A DNA stretch of 15,042 bases from Candidatus Woesearchaeota archaeon. Its GTDB lineage: Archaea > Nanobdellota > Nanobdellia > Woesearchaeales > UBA12501. The DNA is taken from positions 1-15,042 of the forward strand of contig JACOVM010000016.1 in the NCBI GenBank assembly GCA_016177345.1. The letters run 5' to 3'. Of the stretch, positions 1-8,552 are shown in pieces (the first letter of the stretch is position 1; every line of letters starts with the position of its first letter). A model generated the notes under the pieces. It ran no database searches. It had not been told where the DNA came from and worked only from the letters and a program-made list of their open reading frames with translations. The translations under genes and the position numbers were made by a program.

Positions 1-335
1 CCACAACACGACATACTGTTTCTGTTCTTCTCGCCAACCTTGAAGGCAAGGGGCACATCGCTGTTCGCCAGGCAGGCATGGCAAAAATCCACTACTGGAC
101 AGAACGCCAGCAGGAAAAAGAGCATTCTATTCCAAAGCTAAGAGAGTATCAATCAGTAATCAACGCTATCGAAAAAAACAGCCAAGGTTATACTGTTTCA
201 GAGCTCGCTTCTGAATTAAAGATTACGAGGAATACGGTTGCCATCATTCTTTCCTACCTCGGAGGAGCAGGAAAGATAACCATTCGCCAGGCGGGCATGG
301 CAAAAATCCACTACTGGAAGAATACCAGAGCATAA
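1..335 (+). CDS. Tandem winged-helix (wHTH) repeat protein, 5'-partial
   Basis: The reading frame is open from the first complete codon (position 3) to TAA at 333-335, so the gene starts outside the window; the ATG at 78 lies inside a repeat and is probably not the start. About 110 residues are visible. They hold the end of one winged-helix unit and one complete unit, with a 73-codon period. The recognition-helix region reads TTRHTVSVLL in the first copy and ITRNTVAIIL in the second. Both wings end in RQAGMAKIHYW. A charged linker (residues EKEHSIPKLREYQS) joins the units. Such small wHTH proteins normally bind DNA as transcription regulators; that role is inferred from fold only. The gene stops 5 bases before the ATG of the giant surface protein, so the two may be co-transcribed. 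More repeats may lie upstream. Confidence 0.75.
   Translation, partial: TTRHTVSVLLANLEGKGHIAVRQAGMAKIHYWTERQQEKEHSIPKLREYQSVINAIEKNSQGYTVSELASELKITRNTVAIILSYLGGAGKITIRQAGMAKIHYWKNTRA
64..99 (+). repeat. 36-bp direct repeat, copy 1 (within wHTH gene)
   Basis: It matches 283-318 at 35 of 36 bases (A at 74, G at 293), exactly 219 bp (73 codons) apart. It encodes the end of the wing, RQAGMAKIHYW. The DNA immediately upstream in the two copies is clearly diverged. Confidence 0.9.
283..318 (+). repeat. 36-bp direct repeat, copy 2 (within wHTH gene)
   Basis: Second copy of the 64-99 segment, with one silent difference. The gene ends six codons after it. Confidence 0.9.
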
Positions 336-340
336 AAGAT

Positions 341-3300
341 ATGAAACAAGAACAAAAGCACTGGAACTGGAAGAGCATAACGCTCGTGATGGCCATGATT
401 CTTGCACTTCTAGGCATGGCCATGCTCCACACGCCAGTCACGGGCTTTGCTGTCTACGAAGTTGGACAGCCAATTACTGAAGAGGTTATGTTTGAACAGC
501 AGGTCATGCCACTTGGAACATTGGTTGTTATTCTGACTGAAAACAAGACGTATGAGAAGAATATCGTCGGCTATGCCGGAGAAGCTCATGAGATCCAGTA
601 CCAGAATGAAACAATGTACGGATATGATAGCTCTCTCGTGTTTAATGTATCCGATCTTGGAGTAGAACTGCCCCCAGGAGAACATACCCTTGTTGTACAA
701 TTACGATATGACCAGGATGTGCTGGATCAGAAGGAGGTACAAATTAAAGTTACAGAGCAAGCACTACAAACACCACAACAAACAACAGATCAACAACAAG
801 GCCAACCACAGAACCAGACAACTATAGGATCCCCAACAAAAACATCTCCGACCACGGTAGGGGATCAACCAATTGAGGAAGAACCGCAAAATACCCCAAG
901 GATTGCTGGCCATGTTAGCTGCGGGGATACTATAACAGCGAATACTATTCTGGATGGCAATGTGGACAACAGTAGTAATGGCTGTAGAGGAAATGGTATC
1001 TTTATTGGCGCAAGCAATATTATTCTTGACTGTAATGGCTTTACGATCAGAGGGGATAATTCTAGTGGGGTTGGCACAGGTGTACAGTCAAATGCTGGAA
1101 CAAAAACAAATATAACAATCACGAATTGCAGCATTTCAGGGTTTAGTGATGGTATAATCCTTGGTAATTTTATAAATACGAATATCACCAATTCTAATAT
1201 CACTACTGAACGTATATATGCTATAAGTATTGAGACAACAAATGGAAATATCACCATCTCAGGTGTTATTGCGAATTCTACATCTGGAATAGCAGATACA
1301 ATATATATCCAAGAACATTACACTGTTGTAACAAACAGTACCATTATTTACAATGGAAGTAGTGCTTCAAGGGCAGCAGTACGAATAGCTTCTGATAATA
1401 ACAGTTTCCAAAATAATACCATAATCTCTACAACACAAGGGATCGGTATTTTGTTCTCTTCTGGAGACTGGTCAAATTTTACAAACGATGCTATTATTAC
1501 CCATGATAGTGATGGACTATCAATAACATCATCAAATGGACATAAGTTCATTGGCGTGACAGTTAATGCCACAAGCACAACTGCGGCTAATGACGACGCA
1601 GTATCAATAGCTGCTAATGATATCACTTTTATTAATAGCAGCATCAATGCAAGGGGTATTAATAGGGCACTTTATATCGCTTCAGGATCACGAAATAACT
1701 TTACAAGATGTAATATTAGCAGTAATGGTTCTACCGTAGACGCCGCTAGTATTGATGGTAATAACCATGTCTTCGCAAGCAGCACGATAACCTCCGTCGG
1801 AGGAAATGCCATCGATTTTAATAACGCAGATAATGTTACCGTATCTGACTCTGTACTTAGCGCGATTAGTAATGAAGGAATCACGCTTATCACCAATGCA
1901 AATAACAACACCTTTGTCAATGTCACAATCGAGTCAAATAGCAGTGTTGCCGCTTCATTATCAAGGGCGAATAATAATTCTTTTATTAATGTTAGATTTA
2001 ATACATATAGTGGCACAGCGTTGCTTCTTGAGGATGTTAGCAGCATTGGGTCGAACGACAATTATTTCAGCGGCTGTACATTCAATACAACAACAGGAAT
2101 TGCAATAGATATTGATACGTCCAATAATAATACTTTCTTTAACATCACCACAAATGCCTCAAGCGGCAGAGTCTTGCGCTCCATAACCGGAACAAATAAC
2201 TACTTTGAGGATTGGTACATCCCTAATAATTTTGCAATTGGCCTGTACAGCTCTTCGAATATCTCTGCAAGAAATGTCACCTTCAGGAATGTTAATGGAA
2301 GCGTGCATTTCGAGCAGTTCAACGCAACAACAGGATCGTTATTTAATACATCTCTGCAAAACTTCAATATCACCTTCAACCAAACATACATCAACTCAAG
2401 CTCAGCTCCTGCTCTTAACACCACGGCAACAATAGTGCTCTACAATATCACCTACCCAAACATTACTATACGTTATGACCCTGAAAATGATGGAACCTTC
2501 ACCGAATGTCCAAGCACTATTTGCACAGTAGATAACTTTAGTAGTATATTAGACCGGGCTGTGTTCAACGTCACAGGCTTCTCCTCTTACCAGACAAGTG
2601 AAAAAATAGATTGTGGGCTAAACATCACAAGTACAACACAACTCCGTACAAATATTAACACCTGTTCTGGAGATGGAATCAATATGGCAGGAAATAATAT
2701 CGAGCTTGATTGCAATAATTATGATATTGTTGGTAATAGCAGCAACACCAGCAGCATTGGTATCAATGTTGATAGTAGAACAAACATTACCATTAGAAAC
2801 TGCAATGTCACCGGATTTGATCGTGGACTAGTGATGGACACAACAATAACTAGTTCCGTATTTAATTCAACCTTCCAATCATACAATCTTGATAGGGGGA
2901 TTAATCTTATTGATTCAAAAAATAATACGTTCTTTAATGTAACAGGACGATCAAACAGCAGTGCAGGAATTGAATTGGAGGGTAGCGGGAATAACACCTT
3001 TATTCTTGTCGAAGGGCATTCGACATCTGGTAGGGGCGTCTATTCTGGATCTGGTGAAAGTACTGGAAATCTCAACCAACACAATGTATTCATGAACGTT
3101 ACTGGAAATTCTTCATCAAGTTATGCCATCGATACTGGAATTGGAGTTAACCAAACCTTTATTGATTGTTATGCTAACTCAAGCTCCTTCCCGGCATTTG
3201 GGATTAACAGTGATCATAATAATATCACGAGATGTACAGCAGTAACTATTAGTGGCACAAATGCTATTGCATTCACTGTAGGGAATGGAAATGATGGAAA

Positions 3301-6300
3301 TCTTATTGCAAGCTCAACGGCGATAAATACAGGTGGGACAAATGCACGAACAATCCAAATTGGTGGAACAAATAATACCCTTGTGAATATTGTTACGTAT
3401 AAGCTCGGTGGAACTGGAGCGCCGTTAGACATAACTGGAACAAATAATACCATCATCAATGTCACAACCTATGAGAATGCATCACAAACTAGCATAAGAA
3501 TGAGTAGTGCAGACAATACAAGCATTCTCAATAGCACTGTCCATGGATCTATCAGACTAGATACCAGCTCAAATAGGAATTACTTTTATAATACCTTCAT
3601 TAATAGTAGCACATCAGTAGGAATACTATTACGAAGTGCAATCAACACTACATTCAATGACGTCAGCGTCAACATGACAGGTTCAGGAACTGCGCTACTC
3701 ATTGACACCGATAGTAATAGCACCGTCATCGATGGCTTCCTCCTCACGAACAATTTCAATATAACCGTAGATAGCACATCAAACCTCTCTGGAAGAAACG
3801 TCACCTTCTTCAATGGCAATGGCAGCCTTAACTTCCCAAGCTTCACCATCAATAAAACTACTGGCTTTAACACCAATGGAAACCTCAGCATAACCTTCAA
3901 TAGAACCAATGTAAGCAGTACAAGAATTCCACAACTCAACGTTTCAGCAAAAATAGTGTTGTTTAACATTTCAAGAACGCTTAATCTCAGCAACATCAGC
4001 CCAATGTATGACCCCGAAGACGACGGAGTATACACGACATGCCCGGCAACGATCTGCACCGAAGATTCCTACAACTCAACAACTGGAGATTACACGTTTA
4101 ATGTTACGGGATTTACATCATATAGCGGCGCAGAAACACAGGATACGGCCCCGCCAACAATAGCTGGGCTTGTTCCTGCAAATAATACCTCCAGAAACAT
4201 CAGCACAACGATAGAAATTGCTGCTAATGTTACTGATGAATCTTCCATTAATTTTGTGCGCGCCAACATCAGCCAAGTGAATGGAAGCACTGTTCTTCTC
4301 ACGTTAAGCCAAGCTGGCGGGACACCAATCTACAATAATACATACACCGTTCCAAATATCACCGGCCTCTATAATACGACGATTATTGCAAATGATAGCG
4401 TTGGCAACATCAATAACCAGAGCAGCCAGTTTAATGGTGTCGACCAATTACCGCCAAGCATCACAAACGTTGGCTGCACACCTTCAGCTATCACAACCGG
4501 AAATAGCACCATCTGCAATGCAACCATAACAGACCAGATTGTTCTTTCAGCAGTCTTAGCAAATGTAACCTTATCAAATGGAACAATAGAAACACAAACA
4601 GTCAACAACAACACGCCAAACTTCTGGGTCAACTTCAGCAATACCCAGCTTAATGGAACGCACAATGTCACCTGGTCAGCCAACGACACGAGCAACAATA
4701 TTAACAATACCCAGACAAGAGCAATCCTCACCGTTAACGACACGTATATTCCATCAGTAACAGCCCTTGTTCCTGCAAATGGAACCTTGTTCAACTTATC
4801 ATACACGATAGAAATTGCAGCGAATGTTACTGACAATGGCACCATCAGCAGTGTCCAGGCCAACATTACCCAGCCGAATGGAACTGCAGTTCTCGTTACG
4901 CTTAGCCAAGCAGGAGGAACAAGAATCTACAACAGCACCTACACCATCCCCCCAATCGAAGGGAACTATAACCTTACTATTGTTGCAAATGACACGAACG
5001 GAAACACGAACAGAAGCCAAGCTACCCTCTTTACCAGCAATGTGTTCTGTGGTGCAGCAATAAACAGGACAACAACGCTCAATGCAAACATGACTGCCTG
5101 CACAGCAGACGCAATTGTTCTTAATGCAAATAATATCGTCTTTAACTGCAATGGATTTGACATTACCAGCCTCGGAACAAACTCTACAAGTGCAGGGATA
5201 CGGGCATCATCACGAAATAATGTTACCATCCAGAATTGCAACCTCTCCTGGTTCGGAAATGGCTTATTCTTCACCTCAGTAACCAACAGCAGTATTACGA
5301 ACGTGAATATCACGACGAATCTCAGCAGAGGTCTTGATCTTGATTCAGGCACTGACAATAACACGTTCTCAAACATCATTGCACGAGCAAATGCAAGTAA
5401 CGGGTTGGAGATTGCAGGCGACAACAACACCTTCATCAATGCTGAGGGCCATTCCACCACCAATATCGGCGTGCGGCTTGCAGCAGGAGATAATAACGCG
5501 CTAAGCCAGCTTACTGGAAATTCCTCAACCAGCACAGGAATTGCCTTTGTTAACGCAATTAACAATACTGTTATTGGGTGCACTGGAAACTCAACCTCTG
5601 GCGCAGGCATGTTCTTCACGACAGACGCAACAAGGAATCTTGCAAGAACATGCACCGTGTACTCTGTCTCCGGAGCTACGCTGCGATTTGGTGGTAGCGC
5701 AAGCGCTAATCTTGTTCAAGATACCACAACGATCTCTGATACGAGCTATGCAGGCTATCTCCTTGGGGCAACAGTAAACAATTCATTTAGCAATGTCACC
5801 TTCGATGCTCGCGGGGCATCAGCTTCTCTTCGCATAGAAGATAGTGGAACAAGAAATAATACCTTCACTAATATTACGGTCTTTGCAAATACCGGAGATG
5901 CCATCGACATCAATGCCGCAGGAAACACAAGCATCAGCTCCAGCAGAGCGCATGCCAACAACGGGCGAGGAGTCTACTTAGAAAATGGAACAAGCGGAAC
6001 AATTATCAGCTCCTTGTTTGCGAATACGACTTCGGGAACAGCGCTCCACATTAACGCATCTAATAATAATACTATCATGGACGTTCAGCTGAATTCAACG
6101 ACAGGAACCCCATTGAATATCAGCAGCTCATCAGTTAACACGACTCTTGGAGGAATATTGTTCTCTGGCAATTTCAATGCTTATATCGATAATGCGTCAT
6201 CAGCAAACTTCAGCAACACCACGTTCAGAAATGGAAATGGGTCATTAAGGTATATGGACATTGATGTCGATACAACAACCAGCCTCAATGCCGGTGGGTA

Positions 6301-8530
6301 TATCAGCATCACCTTTAATCGCACCTCTGTCAACCAGAGTGGAGCTCATATTCTTTCTGCGCCGGCAACAATCACGATTATAGGGCTTTCAGCGCTCTTA
6401 AACCTGAGCAACATCACTCTCCTCTATGATCCAGGAAACGGATTTGTTGGCTGCCCGACAAATATCTGCACTCCTGACTCGTATGATAGCACAACAAGAA
6501 CGCTCGTGTTTAACGTGACAGGATTTACTGCTTATGCCGCTGTTGCAACAGGCCCACCAGAAGAAGAACCAACCACGAGCCCCTCATCCTCGCCATCAGG
6601 AAACGTTCCAAGTGGAGAGCCGGCTCCAACAGCTCCTGCTCCAGCATCACCAGCACCACCAGCAACTGCTCCGCCTGCTGCTCCAACTGCAGAAGCGCCA
6701 GCAGTTGCCCCAGCCGCAGCCCCTGCCTCAGAAGCACCTGCCATCAGTCCTGGAGCAGCTCCCGGCCAAGCAGTAGCAGCAGCATTGAGCGATGCCCGAG
6801 GGAGAACAAGAACAACACCAGTGCAGTACGCCTACGCAGCACAGGTATTATCTTTCCTCCATGACAACAAGCCTATTTTCCAGAAAGGAATGATCATCCA
6901 AAAGCCGCTGCTCTGGTCCTATTATTCTTCAACGCTCGCCTTTACAATTAAGAACAGTGCAAATGGAGAGCTGCACAATCTTGAGCTTAGGGTTGGAACG
7001 CCAGACACAATCACCTTATCAAGTATAACCCCACAAAGTATTGGCACCCTCAAACCCGGCGAGGAAGCAACATTCGACGTAAAAATAAAAACAGGAGAGG
7101 TAACCACAGCACAGGAAGTTATTGTTATCCTTGAGAGCGATGAATCTTATAATGAGTACACGTTCTACCTCTTCCCAAGGCCAGCAAGCGAAAAGCCAAT
7201 TGTTCGTGTTGGCAGATTCCACTTCTCCACGCAATCGCTCTTCTTTAGTTTCCTGATAGGAACTCCTCTCTTGATCATCCTGAACTGGATCTTCGGGCAA
7301 GCGTTTAATTCAATCTCCAACATCTTCACTGGCCTTCTCTTGAAAAGAGCGCTGGCTGATGAGAAGAGCTTGCGGGAATTGCTCAAAAATAACATGATCA
7401 GGCATTACAGAAGAATTTACGTTATTCCTTCTGTTTACGAGAAATACAAGACGGCATGGAAGAATCTAAAGCCAATCCCGCTCAAAAAGATACGAATGAG
7501 GGAAGTTGCAGAGCTTTCCAAGCAAAAAGGAATCTCCACAGAGCTCGCCACGCTATTGACGTATGGAAGAAGAGGATTCTTGTTTTCTACCATCCAGATT
7601 GCCAAGCCAAAAATATTTACGGTAGAGCATCTAAGCCCGTACGCCAAGGAAGAGCTTGAAAATCAAGCGAGTATCCACTCGGCACATGATACCATAAAGA
7701 CAGCAATAAAAGTATTCTTCAGAAACATCCATAAGCGATTGGAAGAGATAGCCTCGTTATTCAAACCAAAGAAGAAAGAAGGTATGCTCTTTGGAACAAA
7801 AGTAGAGCAGCAATGTTCCCGCTTTGGCAGCCTTGGGCTTGTGCTCTATGACATCGTAAAAACAGCATTATGGTTCGCCTCAACACCGTTCCAATTCGTA
7901 TATCACCTTGTCGAGGTCTTAGGAAGGACAGCAACTATAGCAACCAAGAAACTCATCACCCTTTTTGGTGTTCCATTCTACAAAAAAGTAGAAGCTGCCT
8001 CAAAAACGAGACAAATCAATAATTCATTAGATAAGCTCCAGCAACTGGAAAAAGAAATTGACGAACGAAAGAAGAAAGAAGAGTTGCTGCAAAAGCAGGC
8101 TCAAGAAAAAGCAGCAAGGGATAGATTAGGTATGTATAAGCCCAGTAGGCCATTAGATAGCTTGCGACAAAAAACAATACGCTACCTGAACCATCACAAA
8201 TCAGATCAGGCGTTCAATAAATCACTCCATGAATTGGACAGATTAGGGGGCACTCACATGCCAAAATTACAGCTGAAAACCCCGCCATCACAAACAGAGG
8301 TACCACAAAGCAGGCAATATAATGACATCAAGAAGCAAATCGATGATATCAGCAACATACCACAACTATCACCAAAATCAATTATTCAAAAGGGGATCAA
8401 TTATGGAAAGCAGCAGGAACGGAGAAAACAGGCAGAGCAAAGAATGCTCAACATCAACACCAGGCTCAGTGGTGACTTCAGGGATTTAGAAAAATTTATT
8501 AATACGGTTGAGCGATATAGGAAAAGATAA
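341..8530 (+). CDS. Giant type I surface protein: three beta-helix modules, Ig-like domains, TM and cytoplasmic tail
   Basis: 2729 residues. Residues 1-36 form a signal peptide (basic start, hydrophobic ITLVMAMILALLGMAML). Next come an N-terminal beta-rich region (37-140) and a Gln/Thr/Pro linker (141-186). Parallel beta-helix blocks of the NosD/PbH1 (pectate-lyase-like) kind start at C194, C758 and C1570. Each opens with a Cys-rich DCN/NC pattern, continues as a ladder of NNxTF-like turns, and closes with a cap containing YDP, CPxxIC and FNVTGF. Three Ig-like domains (about 1268-1566) lie between blocks 2 and 3. Then follow a Pro/Ala/Ser linker (2071-2160), a CARDB-like beta-sandwich (2161-2298), a TM helix (about 2299-2321) and a basic 408-residue cytoplasmic tail with a coiled coil near 2560-2600. 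Sequons are extremely dense: I count 40 NxS/T in block 1. The likely role is adhesin or envelope protein; the ligand is unknown. It starts 5 bases after the wHTH gene, with no clear ribosome binding site. Confidence 0.88.
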   Translation: MKQEQKHWNWKSITLVMAMILALLGMAMLHTPVTGFAVYEVGQPITEEVMFEQQVMPLGTLVVILTENKTYEKNIVGYAGEAHEIQYQNETMYGYDSSLVFNVSDLGVELPPGEHTLVVQLRYDQDVLDQKEVQIKVTEQALQTPQQTTDQQQGQPQNQTTIGSPTKTSPTTVGDQPIEEEPQNTPRIAGHVSCGDTITANTILDGNVDNSSNGCRGNGIFIGASNIILDCNGFTIRGDNSSGVGTGVQSNAGTKTNITITNCSISGFSDGIILGNFINTNITNSNITTERIYAISIETTNGNITISGVIANSTSGIADTIYIQEHYTVVTNSTIIYNGSSASRAAVRIASDNNSFQNNTIISTTQGIGILFSSGDWSNFTNDAIITHDSDGLSITSSNGHKFIGVTVNATSTTAANDDAVSIAANDITFINSSINARGINRALYIASGSRNNFTRCNISSNGSTVDAASIDGNNHVFASSTITSVGGNAIDFNNADNVTVSDSVLSAISNEGITLITNANNNTFVNVTIESNSSVAASLSRANNNSFINVRFNTYSGTALLLEDVSSIGSNDNYFSGCTFNTTTGIAIDIDTSNNNTFFNITTNASSGRVLRSITGTNNYFEDWYIPNNFAIGLYSSSNISARNVTFRNVNGSVHFEQFNATTGSLFNTSLQNFNITFNQTYINSSSAPALNTTATIVLYNITYPNITIRYDPENDGTFTECPSTICTVDNFSSILDRAVFNVTGFSSYQTSEKIDCGLNITSTTQLRTNINTCSGDGINMAGNNIELDCNNYDIVGNSSNTSSIGINVDSRTNITIRNCNVTGFDRGLVMDTTITSSVFNSTFQSYNLDRGINLIDSKNNTFFNVTGRSNSSAGIELEGSGNNTFILVEGHSTSGRGVYSGSGESTGNLNQHNVFMNVTGNSSSSYAIDTGIGVNQTFIDCYANSSSFPAFGINSDHNNITRCTAVTISGTNAIAFTVGNGNDGNLIASSTAINTGGTNARTIQIGGTNNTLVNIVTYKLGGTGAPLDITGTNNTIINVTTYENASQTSIRMSSADNTSILNSTVHGSIRLDTSSNRNYFYNTFINSSTSVGILLRSAINTTFNDVSVNMTGSGTALLIDTDSNSTVIDGFLLTNNFNITVDSTSNLSGRNVTFFNGNGSLNFPSFTINKTTGFNTNGNLSITFNRTNVSSTRIPQLNVSAKIVLFNISRTLNLSNISPMYDPEDDGVYTTCPATICTEDSYNSTTGDYTFNVTGFTSYSGAETQDTAPPTIAGLVPANNTSRNISTTIEIAANVTDESSINFVRANISQVNGSTVLLTLSQAGGTPIYNNTYTVPNITGLYNTTIIANDSVGNINNQSSQFNGVDQLPPSITNVGCTPSAITTGNSTICNATITDQIVLSAVLANVTLSNGTIETQTVNNNTPNFWVNFSNTQLNGTHNVTWSANDTSNNINNTQTRAILTVNDTYIPSVTALVPANGTLFNLSYTIEIAANVTDNGTISSVQANITQPNGTAVLVTLSQAGGTRIYNSTYTIPPIEGNYNLTIVANDTNGNTNRSQATLFTSNVFCGAAINRTTTLNANMTACTADAIVLNANNIVFNCNGFDITSLGTNSTSAGIRASSRNNVTIQNCNLSWFGNGLFFTSVTNSSITNVNITTNLSRGLDLDSGTDNNTFSNIIARANASNGLEIAGDNNTFINAEGHSTTNIGVRLAAGDNNALSQLTGNSSTSTGIAFVNAINNTVIGCTGNSTSGAGMFFTTDATRNLARTCTVYSVSGATLRFGGSASANLVQDTTTISDTSYAGYLLGATVNNSFSNVTFDARGASASLRIEDSGTRNNTFTNITVFANTGDAIDINAAGNTSISSSRAHANNGRGVYLENGTSGTIISSLFANTTSGTALHINASNNNTIMDVQLNSTTGTPLNISSSSVNTTLGGILFSGNFNAYIDNASSANFSNTTFRNGNGSLRYMDIDVDTTTSLNAGGYISITFNRTSVNQSGAHILSAPATITIIGLSALLNLSNITLLYDPGNGFVGCPTNICTPDSYDSTTRTLVFNVTGFTAYAAVATGPPEEEPTTSPSSSPSGNVPSGEPAPTAPAPASPAPPATAPPAAPTAEAPAVAPAAAPASEAPAISPGAAPGQAVAAALSDARGRTRTTPVQYAYAAQVLSFLHDNKPIFQKGMIIQKPLLWSYYSSTLAFTIKNSANGELHNLELRVGTPDTITLSSITPQSIGTLKPGEEATFDVKIKTGEVTTAQEVIVILESDESYNEYTFYLFPRPASEKPIVRVGRFHFSTQSLFFSFLIGTPLLIILNWIFGQAFNSISNIFTGLLLKRALADEKSLRELLKNNMIRHYRRIYVIPSVYEKYKTAWKNLKPIPLKKIRMREVAELSKQKGISTELATLLTYGRRGFLFSTIQIAKPKIFTVEHLSPYAKEELENQASIHSAHDTIKTAIKVFFRNIHKRLEEIASLFKPKKKEGMLFGTKVEQQCSRFGSLGLVLYDIVKTALWFASTPFQFVYHLVEVLGRTATIATKKLITLFGVPFYKKVEAASKTRQINNSLDKLQQLEKEIDERKKKEELLQKQAQEKAARDRLGMYKPSRPLDSLRQKTIRYLNHHKSDQAFNKSLHELDRLGGTHMPKLQLKTPPSQTEVPQSRQYNDIKKQIDDISNIPQLSPKSIIQKGINYGKQQERRKQAEQRMLNINTRLSGDFRDLEKFINTVERYRKR
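4142..5038 (+). repeat. Three Ig-like domain repeats inside the giant protein
   Basis: The first and third units (from residues 1268 and 1467) are clear copies. Both carry VPANxT, then TIEIAANVTD, then VTLSQAGGT or LTLSQAGGT, then a YNxTYT strand and an IxANDxxGN end. The middle unit (from about 1369) is more distant and carries its own Cys pair. They resemble bacterial and archaeal Ig-like or cadherin-like stalk domains. They separate beta-helix blocks 2 and 3 and probably act as a spacer. Confidence 0.75.
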
Positions 8531-8552
8531 TGGTAGAGGGTAAAGAAAGACA

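Noticed and set aside
317..345. Frame of the giant gene reads E-E-Y-Q-S-I upstream of its ATG, resembling the start of a wHTH unit (REYQSV)
   Set aside because: Only four residues match, and a single-base slip would be needed to join it to the wHTH frame. The giant protein begins with a good signal peptide at its ATG. Chance or an old remnant cannot be told apart here.
4966..5655. 229-codon open frame on the minus strand, opposite the giant gene
   Set aside because: It lies fully inside the giant coding region. The Asn/Thr-rich sense codons (AAY, ACN) rarely give stops in that antisense frame, and its product is a low-complexity Leu/Val/Phe string without domain features. The same applies to the other antisense frames within 341-8530.
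920..6550. Repeated AATAATAAC/AACAACACC-like motifs considered as a CRISPR or DNA satellite array
   Set aside because: They are codons for the Asn-ladder turns of beta-helices, with variable spacing in multiples of three and no conserved direct repeat or spacers.
6560..6780. Pro/Ala-rich, GC-rich stretch considered as a foreign insertion
   Set aside because: It is in frame, joins the third cap to the membrane-proximal domain, and has the composition of a flexible cell-wall-spanning linker.
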